NCBI RefSeq assembly: GCF_018446385.1
Contig: NC_056001.1
Coordinates: 108,292,436 to 108,356,435, forward strand
From: Zingiber officinale
Lineage: Eukaryota > Streptophyta > Magnoliopsida > Zingiberales > Zingiberaceae
DNA: 64,000 bases
Reading direction: 5' to 3'
In this document: positions 1 to 10,298 of the stretch, piece after piece
How positions within the stretch are numbered: the stretch's first letter is position 1
Layout: each line of letters begins with the position of its first letter
Made by a program: the position numbers and the translations under genes
Notes under the pieces: generated by a model
Databases searched by the model: none
The model's input: only the letters and a program-made list of their open reading frames with translations
What the model was told of the DNA's origin: nothing

Positions 1-1066
1 TGTATTTGATATGCATTGTGAGTGTGCAGGATACATGTATAACAAGGAAAATCCAAGTGTGATCTTGGCCAAGGAGAAAAGTCCAAGAAGATTCTTGGCG
101 ATGTAAGTCCAAGTATGTAGTATTAGCAACGAGAGTCCAAGTGTGACTTGGCAATGGTTGAAGTCCTGGAGGTGAAGAGTCTCTTGGCAAAGGAAGACTC
201 GACAACTAGGACAAGACCAAAGGAAGCTACAGAAGACAAGGCGTGAAGGATGAGAAGGCATTCGAGGGATGCGAAGCTGATGGAGGAGGCTAGAAGGCTA
301 GGTCTAGGTTGGTCGGGTAAGAACGAGTGCTAAGTGAATGTACTTGGGGGGGTCAAAATCCTAGGGTTAGGATTTTACTAGTCGACTGGCAACTAGACCA
401 ATCGACTGGGCCGACTGGGCCAGGGCACAGAATATTTCTGCGTCCAATGTTTGTGAAAACAGTAAATCATTACTGTAGCAATCATTGTAGCGATTACTGT
501 AGCAGTCGACTGGTGCACTGTAGTAGTCGACTGGTACGCTGTAACAGTCAACGAGTAAAGATCTGTTGGCAGAGGCGCGGATTTTGTGGAGTACCGTTAG
601 CCAACATCAGTCGACTGCTAAAATGACACGTCAACTGGTAATGGTAAAATAAGCTTGCTGATTTCCTTAAGCTGTAAATAATGGAGCTTGGGGTGGCGAA
701 CTTTGGTGACGAAGTTAGTGGCGGTTAACCTTAATTAGAGTCTCCAAGTGCTCAAGTTATCCAGTGTAGTCTTGTGCGAGTTGTGGTGAGGTTTCTCCAC
801 CCACAAGGAGCTACGCGAGCTAGCCGGAATTTGTCGAAGATTGATCCACCGACGGATTGAGGTTTTGTCCACCTTACGGACATGCTGTAGAGTAGAAGCC
901 CTAATCTCCTAACCACGTTAAACGAACGTGTATTGGTTTGATTTCTTGTTTATTATTTTATAGAGTTAGCTTTCCTTTTATTTGTTAGTATTTTTATTTC
1001 CGCTACGACTAACAATTGTAGGAAGTTATTCACTCTCTCCCTTTAGCGGGCGTCAAGGTCCCAACA
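1..1066 (+). repeat. Truncated Copia-type LTR fragment
   Basis: The segment reads like the long LTR of a plant Ty1/Copia element and ends in a CAACA terminus at 1066, as do the LTRs of the better preserved Copia elements in this window. Its middle (about 378-640) has repeated CAGTCGACTGG-like palindromes. The part from 780 to 960 shares phrases such as the line around 'CCACCTTACGGACA' with the next fragment. The upstream end lies outside the window. No coding region is visible; the short ORF at 327-626 is not protein-like. Confidence 0.6.
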
Positions 1067-1396
1067 ATTCCCATGTGATTTGAGTGCCTTGATCGAGTTG
1101 TGGTGAGGTTTCTTCACCGACAATGAGGCTTGAACTAGATGGAGGTTTTGAAGACTAATCCACCGATGGATAGGGATAGTCCACCTTACGGACAGTCGTG
1201 GAGTAGGAGCTTTATCTCCGAGCCACGTAAATTGACATGTCATTATGGTTTACTTGTTTTCTTTCTTATCTTTAGCTTTTGTATTCATGTTTGTTTGTTT
1301 ATTTTTCATTGTGCACTAACGAATATATAGGAAATGAATGATTTAAAGTGATCATCTATTCAATCTCCCTTCTAACCGATCCAATAATCCTCAACA
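1067..1396 (+). repeat. Second, related LTR fragment
   Basis: This stretch repeats the layout of the preceding fragment: 'GTTGTGGTGAGGTTTCT', a CCACCGA phrase, 'CCACCTTACGGACA', then a pyrimidine-rich end with 'CTCAACA'. It looks like the 3' part of a diverged LTR of the same superfamily lying head-to-tail with the first. No PBS or gag follows it. From 1397 to 1699 I see no recognisable feature. Confidence 0.45.
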
Positions 1397-1699
1397 ATAG
1401 CATCGTATTCAAATCGTTCACTAAATGCACTGACCAGAAGTTGTCCAAGAGGCAGTTGATGTTGACGACAAATGAAGCCAAAGGTCGCGCAGTGCAATTG
1501 CTTAACGTTAATTAAGGTTTTCCTCCTGTATACCCTGTCAGTGTTTCAGTGTTCTCATAAAATTTCCATAAAAAACTCACTTAATTCTTTTTAAAAATAT
1601 TTTAAGTACCTTATTAGATTTGTCCCAAGTATTTATTTTGTTTCTAGAGTCAAATTATACACGTGATTTGACTAACATGTTCACTAGATAATAGTATGA

Positions 1700-2225
1700 T
1701 GCAGGACCAATGTAAAAAATATCTAATTTTTAACTATTCATTATTTTTGACTTGAGATTCAAAATCAGAGTTTTTTTTTCTATGATTATACGTGTAAAAT
1801 TTAGATACCTATATTAATTATTGGAACCTTATAATCGTCAAGTTTCGGGTAAAAAAAATACTATTTAGGATATTTTTAGAAGATCCAAACATCTTTTTTT
1901 ATTTTAAATAATTTTTATTTTATGATATTTTGAGTATTTTTGGTATATCAGATATTTATAGATTAGAATTTGTGATATTTATAAGTTAGAATTTCTCTAA
2001 ATAAGTGTCATATTTAGCTATTTTAGATGTTAGAATTTGTCTATATAAGTATCATATTTAGTTATTTAAGAGATTATCCTCTGTTCTTAATAAAGTTTTT
2101 TTTTTTTTTTGATAAAACCTAGAGAACAACGAATCTCTCTTTATTTTCGCCAATTTATCTTTTTGTCTTCTCCTTAATTCCTCCTTTTCATCAACTCACA
2201 GGATAATCGTTATCATGTCCGATGT
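1700..2225 (+). repeat. Gypsy A 5' LTR (all but its last bases)
   Basis: It aligns by eye with the 3' LTR at 23830-24228, sharing the start TGCAGGACCAAT, 'TTGACT..GGATTCAAAATCAGA' and the end 'CATCA..AAGATAAT'. It is longer than the 3' copy because of extra AT-rich sequence around 1890-2070. The final CA of the LTR lies beyond the CACTA element, at 7086-7087. Confidence 0.75.
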
Positions 2226-2239
2226 CACTACAAAAAATA

Positions 2240-2745
2240 CCATTATTACCGACTGAATTTTCCGTCGGTATTCCGTCGGTATATGACATTACCGACGGAA
2301 TTTATGATATCGGAAGTATTTTGGTCGGCATTCACTTTACCGACGGAAAAGTAAATCCGTCGGTAGTTACCGACGGAATTATCTATTCAGTCGGTATATT
2401 ACCGACTGACTTTCTTACCCGTCGGTAAAAAGTCAAACGGCGCTAAACGGAACTTACCGACGGAATCTTTTATTCCGTCGGGGATTACCGACGGAATTAT
2501 AGTTTCCGTCGGCAAATTCCCGACGGAATTATAGTTTCCGTCGGCAAACACCGACGGAATAAAAGATTCCGTCGGTAAACCCCGACGGATAATTTGTTTC
2601 CGTCGGTGTTTTCCGACAGAATTACGGATTCCGTCGGGGTTTACCGACGGAAACTATAATTCCGTCGGTAATATATCGAAAAAACAACTGTACTTTTCGA
2701 TAATATACCGACGGAATTTTAGTTTCCGTCGGTAAAAACCTGGAA
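2240..2745. repeat. CACTA left subterminal repeat array
   Basis: About twenty copies of the CCGACGGAA / TTCCGTCGG unit occur in direct and inverted orientation. Many are paired as short palindromes with an AT-rich spacer of about 8-12 bases. In En/Spm elements such subterminal arrays bind the TNPA-type protein. Confidence 0.88.
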
Positions 2746-3384
2746 AAATTTTGAAATCCTGCCCCTGTTTTGCTAGTTTCCCATATACAAATTTAATACA
2801 AATACAAACCATCACAGGCGATGGTATCACAAACACAATCCACACAATATATTCACAACATACAACAACAAGATCATAATATAAATCAATCCACAATCTC
2901 CAAAATACAACACACAACAAATATATAAACATAACTGAACGACAAATAGAAAATCTCCAAACTATAATAAAATCTAAGTATCAAGTTCTCACAATCAAAA
3001 ATATCTAAAAATATACAAGTGAACAACAAATACAAAATATCCAAAATACATACCATGATACATCACTTATACATATATCCGAATATAATCCTGTAAAAGT
3101 CAAATACAATAGATTATGATTAGAATAAATCGATGCAAATATAATATAACTCAAACATTGTTATATATAACTAATTTTACTTGTAAAAAAAATACCTGGA
3201 TTATATTTTGGATAACCAATATTAGTGGTGATGGTGAATGTATCAGTATGAACTCCTGAAAAATGTAAAACACTTTAAGATAAACCTCTAATAATATCTC
3301 AATACAATAAATATATTTGACTTAATGAATTTCTAAAAAAATCTAAAAAAAATCAAGTTATAGTTAAACATACCTCAACAAAAT

Positions 3385-3804
3385 CTAATCATCAGCAGGG
3401 TCTGGGTCTGATGGGTCTGGGGTCTCCTCTGACTGGGGCTGCTGTGATGGGTCCCATCGTGCAATGATTGCTTGCATCTGGGCCAATGCCTGCTCCTGTG
3501 CAGCCCACTTCTTCTCCCACTTCTGATCCATGGTAGTCATCTGAGTCTTCAAGTCTTGGTTTTCTTTTCTTAATGACTCCACCTCAGAAGAAGAAGAAGA
3601 GGAACTCGCACGGCCCCTAGGAGTCCTCAAGCGATCAAATACCACCTTGGCCTGGGAACCAAGGCCGTAGAGGGAGGAGTTCTTTGTCCTTCCACCCACA
3701 ACATCATAATAAATTTCATTTATTTCCTGGGTGGATAGATCCTGTGACTCCCCTCCCTCTACTGGTGGCTGAGATGCCTGAGCAACCCTGCTTGTCATTT
3801 CATC
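3385..3804 (-). CDS. Terminal exon of the CACTA protein, coiled-coil C-terminus
   Basis: It begins after an acceptor (CTACACAG) and runs to a stop at 3385. The protein contains 'TQEINEIYYDVVGG' and 'GLGSQAKVVFDR', features of the C-terminal half of plant Ptta/En/Spm transposase proteins. A Ser run and a predicted coiled coil (SLRKENQDLKTQM…) come next, then an acidic Pro/Asp tail. Such coiled coils usually serve oligomerisation of the DNA-binding TNPA-like protein. Confidence 0.6.
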   Translation of the reverse strand, partial: DEMTSRVAQASQPPVEGGESQDLSTQEINEIYYDVVGGRTKNSSLYGLGSQAKVVFDRLRTPRGRASSSSSSSEVESLRKENQDLKTQMTTMDQKWEKKWAAQEQALAQMQAIIARWDPSQQPQSEETPDPSDPDPADD

Positions 3805-4093
3805 CTGTGTAGAAAAAATATACAATTTATATATTATACACAATTATTAAAGCTAATTAATCATTATTAAAGATTAAATATAAATTGCAAGTTAATAATT
3901 CAAACCCCAATGTTCTTTGATCGATCATCAATATATGTGTCATCCTTTCTCTGGTGAGTTTTGAGAAAGATCTCCAAGCAAGTGGGTTGTCTTTCTAAAG
4001 AACGCTCCTGCATGTACAAATAAATTTGACTAAAATTATACAAGTTCATTAATAAATAAAAATTTAATTTATATAACTTTAAATTAAAATTAC

Positions 4094-4387
4094 CAGATCC
4101 ATAGCGTGCTCAACAATGGATCGAGATCCTGATGTATGCCGAGCATATCCGGTACTCGGGCCACCTGGCTCTGTATTCCTATTCGCTCGAGCTTTTAGAG
4201 CCTTTGTTTGCCATCTTTCTGCAGACCAAGTGGCCGTCCATGCACTCCAAATCTCATCGGATACATAAGCAGGTCGTGTGCCATCCTTTCTCACATAGTA
4301 TAATAGGCCTTTGTACAATTTGGCACAATAAATATTCCAAGTTTTTGCAAATTCTACCTCGTGCCCCTCCTCCCATGTATATTTTTT
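4094..4387 (-). CDS. Likely exon of the CACTA protein, Transposase_24-like
   Basis: A minus-strand open segment begins after an acceptor (…TTGCAG) and ends at a GTAATT donor. It encodes a basic region with 'LYKGLLYYVRKDGTRPAYVSDE' (split here: LYKGLLYYVRKDGTRPAY then VSDEIW) and 'W..WQTKALKARANRNTEP'. This resembles the plant transposase (Ptta/En/Spm) family found beside tnp2 in CACTA elements. I infer that it is joined by splicing to the upstream TNP2 exon and the downstream exon at 3385-3804. Confidence 0.6.
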
Positions 4388-4493
4388 CTGCAATTTAAAA
4401 ATAAAATTTTAGAATATTAAAGGATAAATATAATGTACACATTCAATTTACTTACCACAAATTCTTGATAATAGAAATCCTTAGTTCCAGCAT

Positions 4494-5780
4494 CTACATG
4501 TCTCCATGTAGTCCCAGATTAGTTTTACTTGCAATATCATAAGTAACCGACCCTACATTCCATAATTCATTAAGCTCGGCAATTAGAGGTTGCAAGAAAA
4601 CATCTATCTTATCTTTTGGATTGGCTGGACCAGGAATAAGCACGGTAAGAAACATAAATTCATCTTTCATGCACATCCATGGTGGTAAATTGTACGGTGT
4701 TAATATAACTGGCCAAGATGAATATTGTTGTCCCGACTGACCAAATGGTTGAAATCCATCTGCAGAAAGTCCCAATCTCACATTTCGTGGTTCCATTGCA
4801 AAGGAGGGAAAGACAGTATCAAGATGTTTCCATGCAGGAGAATCACAAGGATGACACATTATACCTCCTTCATGCTCATGCTCATGCTCATGATGCCACA
4901 ACATGTGGTTAGCTGTAGCTGCAGATGCATACAAGCGTTGAAGTCTAGCAGTTAACGGAAAATAATACATCACTTTCCAAGCAATATTTTTCTTCTTCTT
5001 CCCTGGTATGCGATTACGATGCTTAAAACGAGGGTGAGTACAGATTTTACATTCATTCAAATCACTGTCTTCATTCCAAAATATCATGCAGTTGTTTATA
5101 CAACAATCAATTTTCTCTACAGGCAAACCTAAACCTCTGATCAATTTCTTTGTTTCATAGAAGCTATCAGTCATTATGTTATCAGTAGGGAGCAACTCTG
5201 ACATCAATTGACAAATGTCATCGTAACATCTTTCTGAGAAATGATGTTCTGCTTTCATATTCAATAACCTTGCTGTAGCTGATAGTTGTGAATGACCAGA
5301 AGGAATGCCTTCCCACACTTCTCTTTCACTAGCCTTTAACATTTCATATAGTTGCTGATATTCAGGGGTTGATATTTCATCTATATTCGAATAATCAACT
5401 GCATTCATCGCATCTTGAACCATTGATTGCATTGAAATATCAATATTATTTGATGCTTCAGGAGCTGTAACAGTAGTCCCAGAATACGAACCACCAGATG
5501 ACCCAATTGGTTCATATATATAAGGTTCTCCGTGGCAATACCAATTGTAGTAATTTGGCACAAATCCATTTCTACATATGTGCATTTTTATGGTATCTTC
5601 ATCACGAAATGCTCTATTTTGACATTTTTTATGATTGCATGGACACCGTAACTTAGAACCATTCATACATTCTGAATGACTTTTAGCAAAAATCACAAAC
5701 TGTTCAACTTCAGCAATAAAATCATCTCTGATAAAACCATTGTCTAATCGATTGTACATCCAAGCTTTGTTCATATACAT
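4494..5780 (-). pseudogene. CACTA TNP2-like transposase, N-terminal part only
   Basis: This 428-residue ORF begins with a transposase-associated domain (WMYNRLDNGF near the start, then the C-P-C-N-H-K-K-C zinc-like motif around residue 46). It continues into the start of a tnp2-family transposase: a Cys-rich segment (CCINNCMIFW), RHPRFK-like 'CTHPRFKHR', and 'SADGFQPFG', the plant variant of the DGFxPFG motif. It stops soon after 'LGLHGDM', well before the rest of the usual catalytic region. A His/Glu microsatellite (CATGCT repeat, about 4876-4893) interrupts it. Downstream minus-strand exons belong to a different transposase-type domain. The product is therefore truncated or spliced to these, and unlikely to be an active transposase. 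Confidence 0.8.
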
Positions 5781-6134
5781 TGGTATAACCTAAAGAGAAT
5801 ATAAATTTAAACATTATTAAACTTGTTGTATCACTTGAAATAAGTTTAAATAAAGAATTATGTGCACAATTTCATCTCACGATCATCATATCATATTACC
5901 ATAAATCACCTCTACACTAGAACAATTAAATGAAACTATTATAAACATGTTGTTCCTTATAACATTATCAAATGAAATAATCATACATATATGAGAAGCA
6001 TCGATCAAACTATATTTTATGCCAGTACAATAGCGAAATTGATCAAAATATGTCACGACACTTAAATTTTCTAGGGTTTACATTGTGCTCAGCTACGAAC
6101 AGTAACAAAGCATCGCTACAATTGCAAGCAGGCT

Positions 6135-6345
6135 GCTGGCCGCGAGCAGCGAGTCGTGAGCAGGCCACCAGCCGAGCGGCAGACCGGCCTGCGGGCCCCG
6201 GTGGGCCGCCGGATGCGGGACCTCGCCCCCGACCTCGAGCAGCACTGGTTCGACCTCTACGGCCGGGTCGCCCTGACCGGCGAGCCGGTCCGATTCGAGC
6301 AGGCCGCCGGCAGCGATCCGCGAGCAGGGCGCGGCTGCCGGCCGT
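6135..6345 (+). other. GC-rich insert resembling a bacterial PAS-domain fragment
   Basis: Inside the AT-rich CACTA element about 210 bases are extremely GC-rich. The + strand frame starting at 6165 reads ERQTGLRAPVGRRMRDLAP followed by 'EQHWFDLYGRVALTGEPVRF' over about 50 codons. To my recollection this matches the pattern of PAS/GAF-type sensor domains of GC-rich bacteria (FERQTGL…HWF..YGRVALTGEPVRFE). Similarity stops at about 6310 where the frame becomes low-complexity. There is no start codon, promoter or full domain, so it is not a gene. The opposite strand is also open because of base composition. Confidence 0.55.
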
Positions 6346-6519
6346 GTGAAAACGCAAACGAGAGAGGAGAATAGAAGAGCATACCTGAGAGATCGCCGGA
6401 ACGGTGTGAACGGGAGGAAAGGGCGCCGAGATCGCTGGAGAGAGCCGCCGGAAATCGCCGCCGCTGAGGAAAGAAAGAGGTCGTGCGAAGAGGAAAGGGG
6501 CAATCTGTGCCCTAAAACG

Positions 6520-7062
6520 TGATTTACCGACGGAAATATAGTTCCGTCGGTAATCACCGACGGAATAATACTTCAGTCGGTAATCACCGACGGAATGGTT
6601 AATTCCGTCGGTGATTTCGGCTAGTTATCGGGTAAGGTTTAGCGAATGCAAAGAAAACGGGTACGGGGCAGAAACTTACCGACGGAATATGATTTCCGTC
6701 GGTATAATAAAACCCTAAACCCGATAATTACCGACTGAATATAATTCCGTCGGTAATGTTTACGCCCGCACCCGCCTATTCACCGACGGAATAAGAAGTC
6801 CGTCGGGAATACACAAAAATTCTAACGGCGATATTATGGACTCCCCGACGGAATAGTATTCCGTCGGTAATTACCGACGGAAATATTAATTCCGTCGGTA
6901 ATTACCGACGGAAATAGTAATTCCGTCGGTAATTACCGACGGAAGTTTAATTCCGTCGGTAATTACCGACCAATATAAATCCCGTCGGTACGTACCGACA
7001 GAGGTATTTTCAGTCGGTATACGCCGACGGAGTTAAGATTCCGTCGGTACTCCCGTCGTTAA
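6520..7062. repeat. CACTA right subterminal repeat array
   Basis: The same ACCGACGGAA/TTCCGTCGGTAA unit as at the left end recurs many times, often as back-to-back palindromes (for example around 6860-6965). It lies upstream of the minus-strand transposase gene, so it also overlaps that gene's likely promoter. Confidence 0.88.
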
Positions 7063-7082
7063 ACTCATGCATTTTTGTAGTG

Positions 7083-7488
7083 TGTCAGTTGATATCAAAG
7101 CGGATCAAAACCAATGGAAGATCATCGTGGTCGTGGTCATGGTTGCAGTTGCAATAACAGGCAGGTTCTGATTGAGAAAGCAGAGCACCGTGGTTGTAGC
7201 ATTCAAGACATAATGATGATTAAGGATTTATAGAGACAAGTTACAAATTTAACTCAGCATCTAGCGACGCAAGATCACGAAAATTGTAAGATCTTAGATT
7301 ATGGATCTGAGTCTACTTTCAAGAACACATATCACCAACGAACTACACACTAGGAATGCCATGGTCTAGAGGAGCCTTATGGAGACCACCATTTTTAGGT
7401 TGATTTGCTAAATTTTTTGGTACATTATAAGCATAGGACTTCGTTGATTGGTTTAACGAAGTAGAGCAGATCTTCGACTATAAACAAG
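7083..7488 (+). pseudogene. Gypsy A leader and 5' gag remnant
   Basis: After the CACTA element come the last LTR bases, a PBS-like GATATCAAAGCGG and an ATG at 7113 opening MEDHRGRGHGCSC. Several stops then break the frame. It ends at the left border of Copia C in a stretch (7427-7488) that is repeated on the other side at 19633-19694, where gag resumes. Confidence 0.65.
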
Positions 7489-7613
7489 GAAAAAACTAAC
7501 CATATTATTAGATCTTAAAATTGATATAGAGTATAAGGTCTTATATAATTAAGTTAAGAAACCCTAAACTCTATAAAAAATTTTAAATTACCCTAAAAGT
7601 TATAAACAAATAA

Positions 7614-8615
7614 GGGGCGTTTAGTTCTTTCCTAGGAATAGAATCGGAATGAGAATCATAGTATTGTGGAATGGGAATGAGCATGAGCATGGATATCACT
7701 TTTAAAAGCAATGTTTGGTTAGTTGCAGATTTTCTATCGGAATAAATCAAAATTTTCTTTTTTACCCTTAAATGAAAATAAGAGAAAAAATTAGATGTGA
7801 GAGAAAGTTGAATATGAGAGAATGTATGATGAAAGAGAAAGTGTGATGAGAAAGAATGAAGAGAGAGAAAGTTTGATGAGAGAAAATGAGGAAAGAGAGT
7901 GTGATGGGAGAGAGCATGATGAGAGAGAAAATATGATGGGAGAGGATGAAGAGAGAGAAAGTGCAATGAGAAAAAATGAGGAGAGAGAAAGTGCGATGAG
8001 ATAAAAAAGAAAGCAAGTGTGATGGGAGAGATTGAGGAGAGAGAAAGTGTGATGAGAGAGAAAGCGTGATGAGAGCGAAAGTGAAAAAAAAAAAAAAAAA
8101 GAGTGTGATAAGAAAGATTGAGGAGAGAGAAAGTACGATGAGAGAGAAAGTATGATGAGAAAAAAAAGAGAGTAGAGAGTGTGATGGAAGAGATTGAGAA
8201 GAGAGAAAGTGTAATGAGAGACAAAGTGTAATGAGAAAAAAAAAGAGGAAAGAGACTGTGATGGGAGAGAAAAAGTATGTGATAAAATAAGGAGAGAGAA
8301 AATATTATGAAAGAGAACAAGGAGAGAGAAACTGATATGAAAGAAAAAAATTAAATAAATATATTTTGATATTTGATATTAAGGGAGAAAATTTTAGTTT
8401 TAGGTCAAGGGTATTTTTGGAATAAGGGAATATTTTGATTGTTGAAAATAGAGTAATGACTCATGAAAGGGAGTACATGGGAATGAGTCATTACCTAATT
8501 TCAAGGATTCATTCCCTTATTTATATTTTTATTCCTGTAATCCAAATATTAACAATGACAATCAATGATTGTTATTCTCATTCCTCACTCTTATTCCCCT
8601 AAACTAAACGCCCCC
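7614..8615. mobile_element. PIF/Harbinger-like MITE with internal GA-rich minisatellite
   Basis: Terminal inverted repeats GGGGCGTTTAGTT (7614) and AACTAAACGCCCC (ending 8615) are flanked by TAA on both sides (7611-7613, 8616-8618). This is the usual PIF/Harbinger target duplication. The interior includes TTCCTAGGAATAGAATCGGAATGAG (left) and its inverted counterpart ATTCTCATTCC (right). No transposase gene is present. Confidence 0.8.
7795..8345 (+). repeat. GAGAGAAAGTGTGATGAGA minisatellite
   Basis: More than 500 bases consist of imperfect tandem units of about 20-40 bases built from GAGAGAAAGTGTGATGAGA and AGAAAAAATGAGGA. The + strand is almost all purine. It produces long spurious ORFs on both strands (Ser/His/Phe-rich on the minus strand) that should not be read as genes. 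Confidence 0.88.
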
Positions 8616-8646
8616 TAAATATATAATATAACATTCCCCCTCAAAC

Positions 8647-10262
8647 TCACGATGCTACAACTAGAAGCATTGAGTGCTTGACAGATAAGAAACGAAAACA
8701 TGAAACGGAATGTGTCTTGGTAAACATATCAGTAATCTGTTGCTTTAAAGGAACAGAAGACAATGTGATGGTGTCAATCAGAAGATAGTGATGAGTAATG
8801 TGACAATCAATTTCAATATGTTTCGTCCACTCATGAAAAATTGAATTGCGTGTAATTTGAATAACACTCTGATTATCACAATATAACGTAGTAGGTTGAT
8901 AAAAAGAGACACTCACATCCGCAAGCAACCAACGCAACCAAACTATCTCACAAATAGTTGAGGTCATGACACGATACTCAACTTCTGTGGAAGATCTAGA
9001 AATAACATCTTGCTTTTTACTCTCAAAGAAATGAGGAAATCATCAAGAAAAATGGAGAAGTCAGTCGTAAATTTACGATCCGTAGGATCACCAGCCCAAT
9101 CCGCATCAGAGTATGCACGCAGCTCAAGAAATGAAGTAAAAGGAAATAAAAGGCTTTGAAATTGAGTGCCCCGAAGATACCTGAGAATATGAAGAACAGC
9201 ACCCCAATGAACTATAGTTGGTGCATCGACAAATTGACTAACCACATGAACAGCATACGTAATATCTGGACGAGTCACAGTGAGATAAACCAAGATTTCA
9301 ATAATAGTTCTGTACAAACTAGGATCCGACAAAGATGAGTCATCAGATGGAGAATATCGAGCATTAGTCTCAATAGGAGTATCAACAACTCTATTATCAG
9401 TAAGACGAGCATGCTCAAACAGATTAGATATATACTTTGACTAAGATAACAGATAATCTTTCGAGGAATAAGCAACCTCAATGCACATAAAGTAGCGTAG
9501 TATATCCAAGTCTTTCATAGTAAAATAATGAGTCAATTCAAACTTCAAGGAAGCAATTCCATCAGAATCATCATCGGTAATAATCATGTCATCAACATAT
9601 AATAATAAAAGAATACGACCTGCACTCATACATCTGACAAATAATGTTGAATCATGATTACTAGGATGAAAACCAAATGAAGTAATCACTGAAATCATAA
9701 AGCGCTTTATGAAGCCTGCAAACTTCACTAAGTTTGTGTAAAATACCAGGAGGAGGTGTCATATAAACTTCTTCATGAAGATCACCATTTAGAAATGCAT
9801 TCTTGACATACATCTGAGATATTCTCCATCGACAAACAAAAGCAACAGCAATCAGAGTATGAATAGTTGTCATTTTTGCAACAAGAGCAAATATTTCTTC
9901 ATAATCATGTCATACTCTTGATAATAACCTTTAGCAACAAGACTAGCTTTGTATCGTTAGATAGATCCATCAAATTTAGTTTTGATCTTATATATCCAAC
10001 GAGAACCAATAGTATATTTTCCTGGTGTCAAGGGAACCAAATCCCATATATGACTGATGCAAAGCAGTTAGTTCCTCAGCCATAGCACTCTGCCAAAGTG
10101 GGTACAAACAGCTTCTCTATAGGATTTAGGCTCAAAAAGACAATGAATAGATGCAGCAAATGAAGTAAAAGAACGAGAATAACAAGAGTAAGAAAAATCT
10201 GGTAGTTTAGTAGACTTACGAACACAAGTGGATTGACGACGGTGGAGAGAAGGATCATCCAC
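8647..10262 (-). pseudogene. Copia C reverse transcriptase / RNase H remnant
   Basis: Read on the minus strand from about 10262 downwards, several frames hold pieces of a Copia pol. 'QMYVKNAFLNGDLHEEVYM' is the RT core, and 'LLYVDDMIIT' at about 9590 is the catalytic YVDD box. 'YLTVTRPDITYAV' and 'YSDADWAGD' lead into RNase H, and 'LYCDNQSVIQI' is the RNase H core near 8870. Frameshifts and stops separate them. Copia D cuts the upstream link to integrase. Confidence 0.85.
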
Positions 10263-10298
10263 AACCTCAGGAGATCATTGGGTAGTGGTAAAAGGAGG

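Larger units (their letters stand above)
2226..7082 (-). mobile_element. CACTA (En/Spm) DNA transposon
   Basis: The element starts CACTACAAAAAATACC at 2226 and ends in the inverted form TTTTTGTAGTG at 7082. A 3-bp target duplication TGT (2223-2225 and 7083-7085) flanks it, as expected of CACTA elements. Both ends (about 2250-2740 and 6520-7060) carry dense subterminal copies, in both orientations, of ACCGACGGAA/TTCCGTCGGT, the likely transposase-binding sites. It carries a reduced transposase gene on the minus strand and a GC-rich foreign-looking insert at about 6135-6345. With the central TNP2 catalytic region missing it is probably non-autonomous. Confidence 0.93.
7489..8633 (-). repeat. 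Copia C downstream LTR, split by a MITE
   Basis: The two halves (7489-7613 and 8619-8633) match the LTR at 19473-19632. About 17 bases at the outer edge (TGTAACAATTAAGAGAA in the other copy) are missing here. Confidence 0.8.

Noticed and set aside
6093..6557. 154-residue minus-strand ORF over the GC-rich CACTA insert
   Set aside because: High GC content removes stops; its sequence shows no family pattern, while the + strand frame does.
2240..7060. CRISPR-like array of regularly spaced CCGACGGAA repeats
   Set aside because: Repeats are in both orientations at irregular spacing at the ends of a CACTA element with TSD; they are subterminal transposase-binding sites, and the genome is eukaryotic.
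7583..8320. 245-residue Ser/His/Phe-rich minus-strand ORF
   Set aside because: It is the translation of a GA-rich minisatellite inside a MITE; other frames are equally open and no motif is present.
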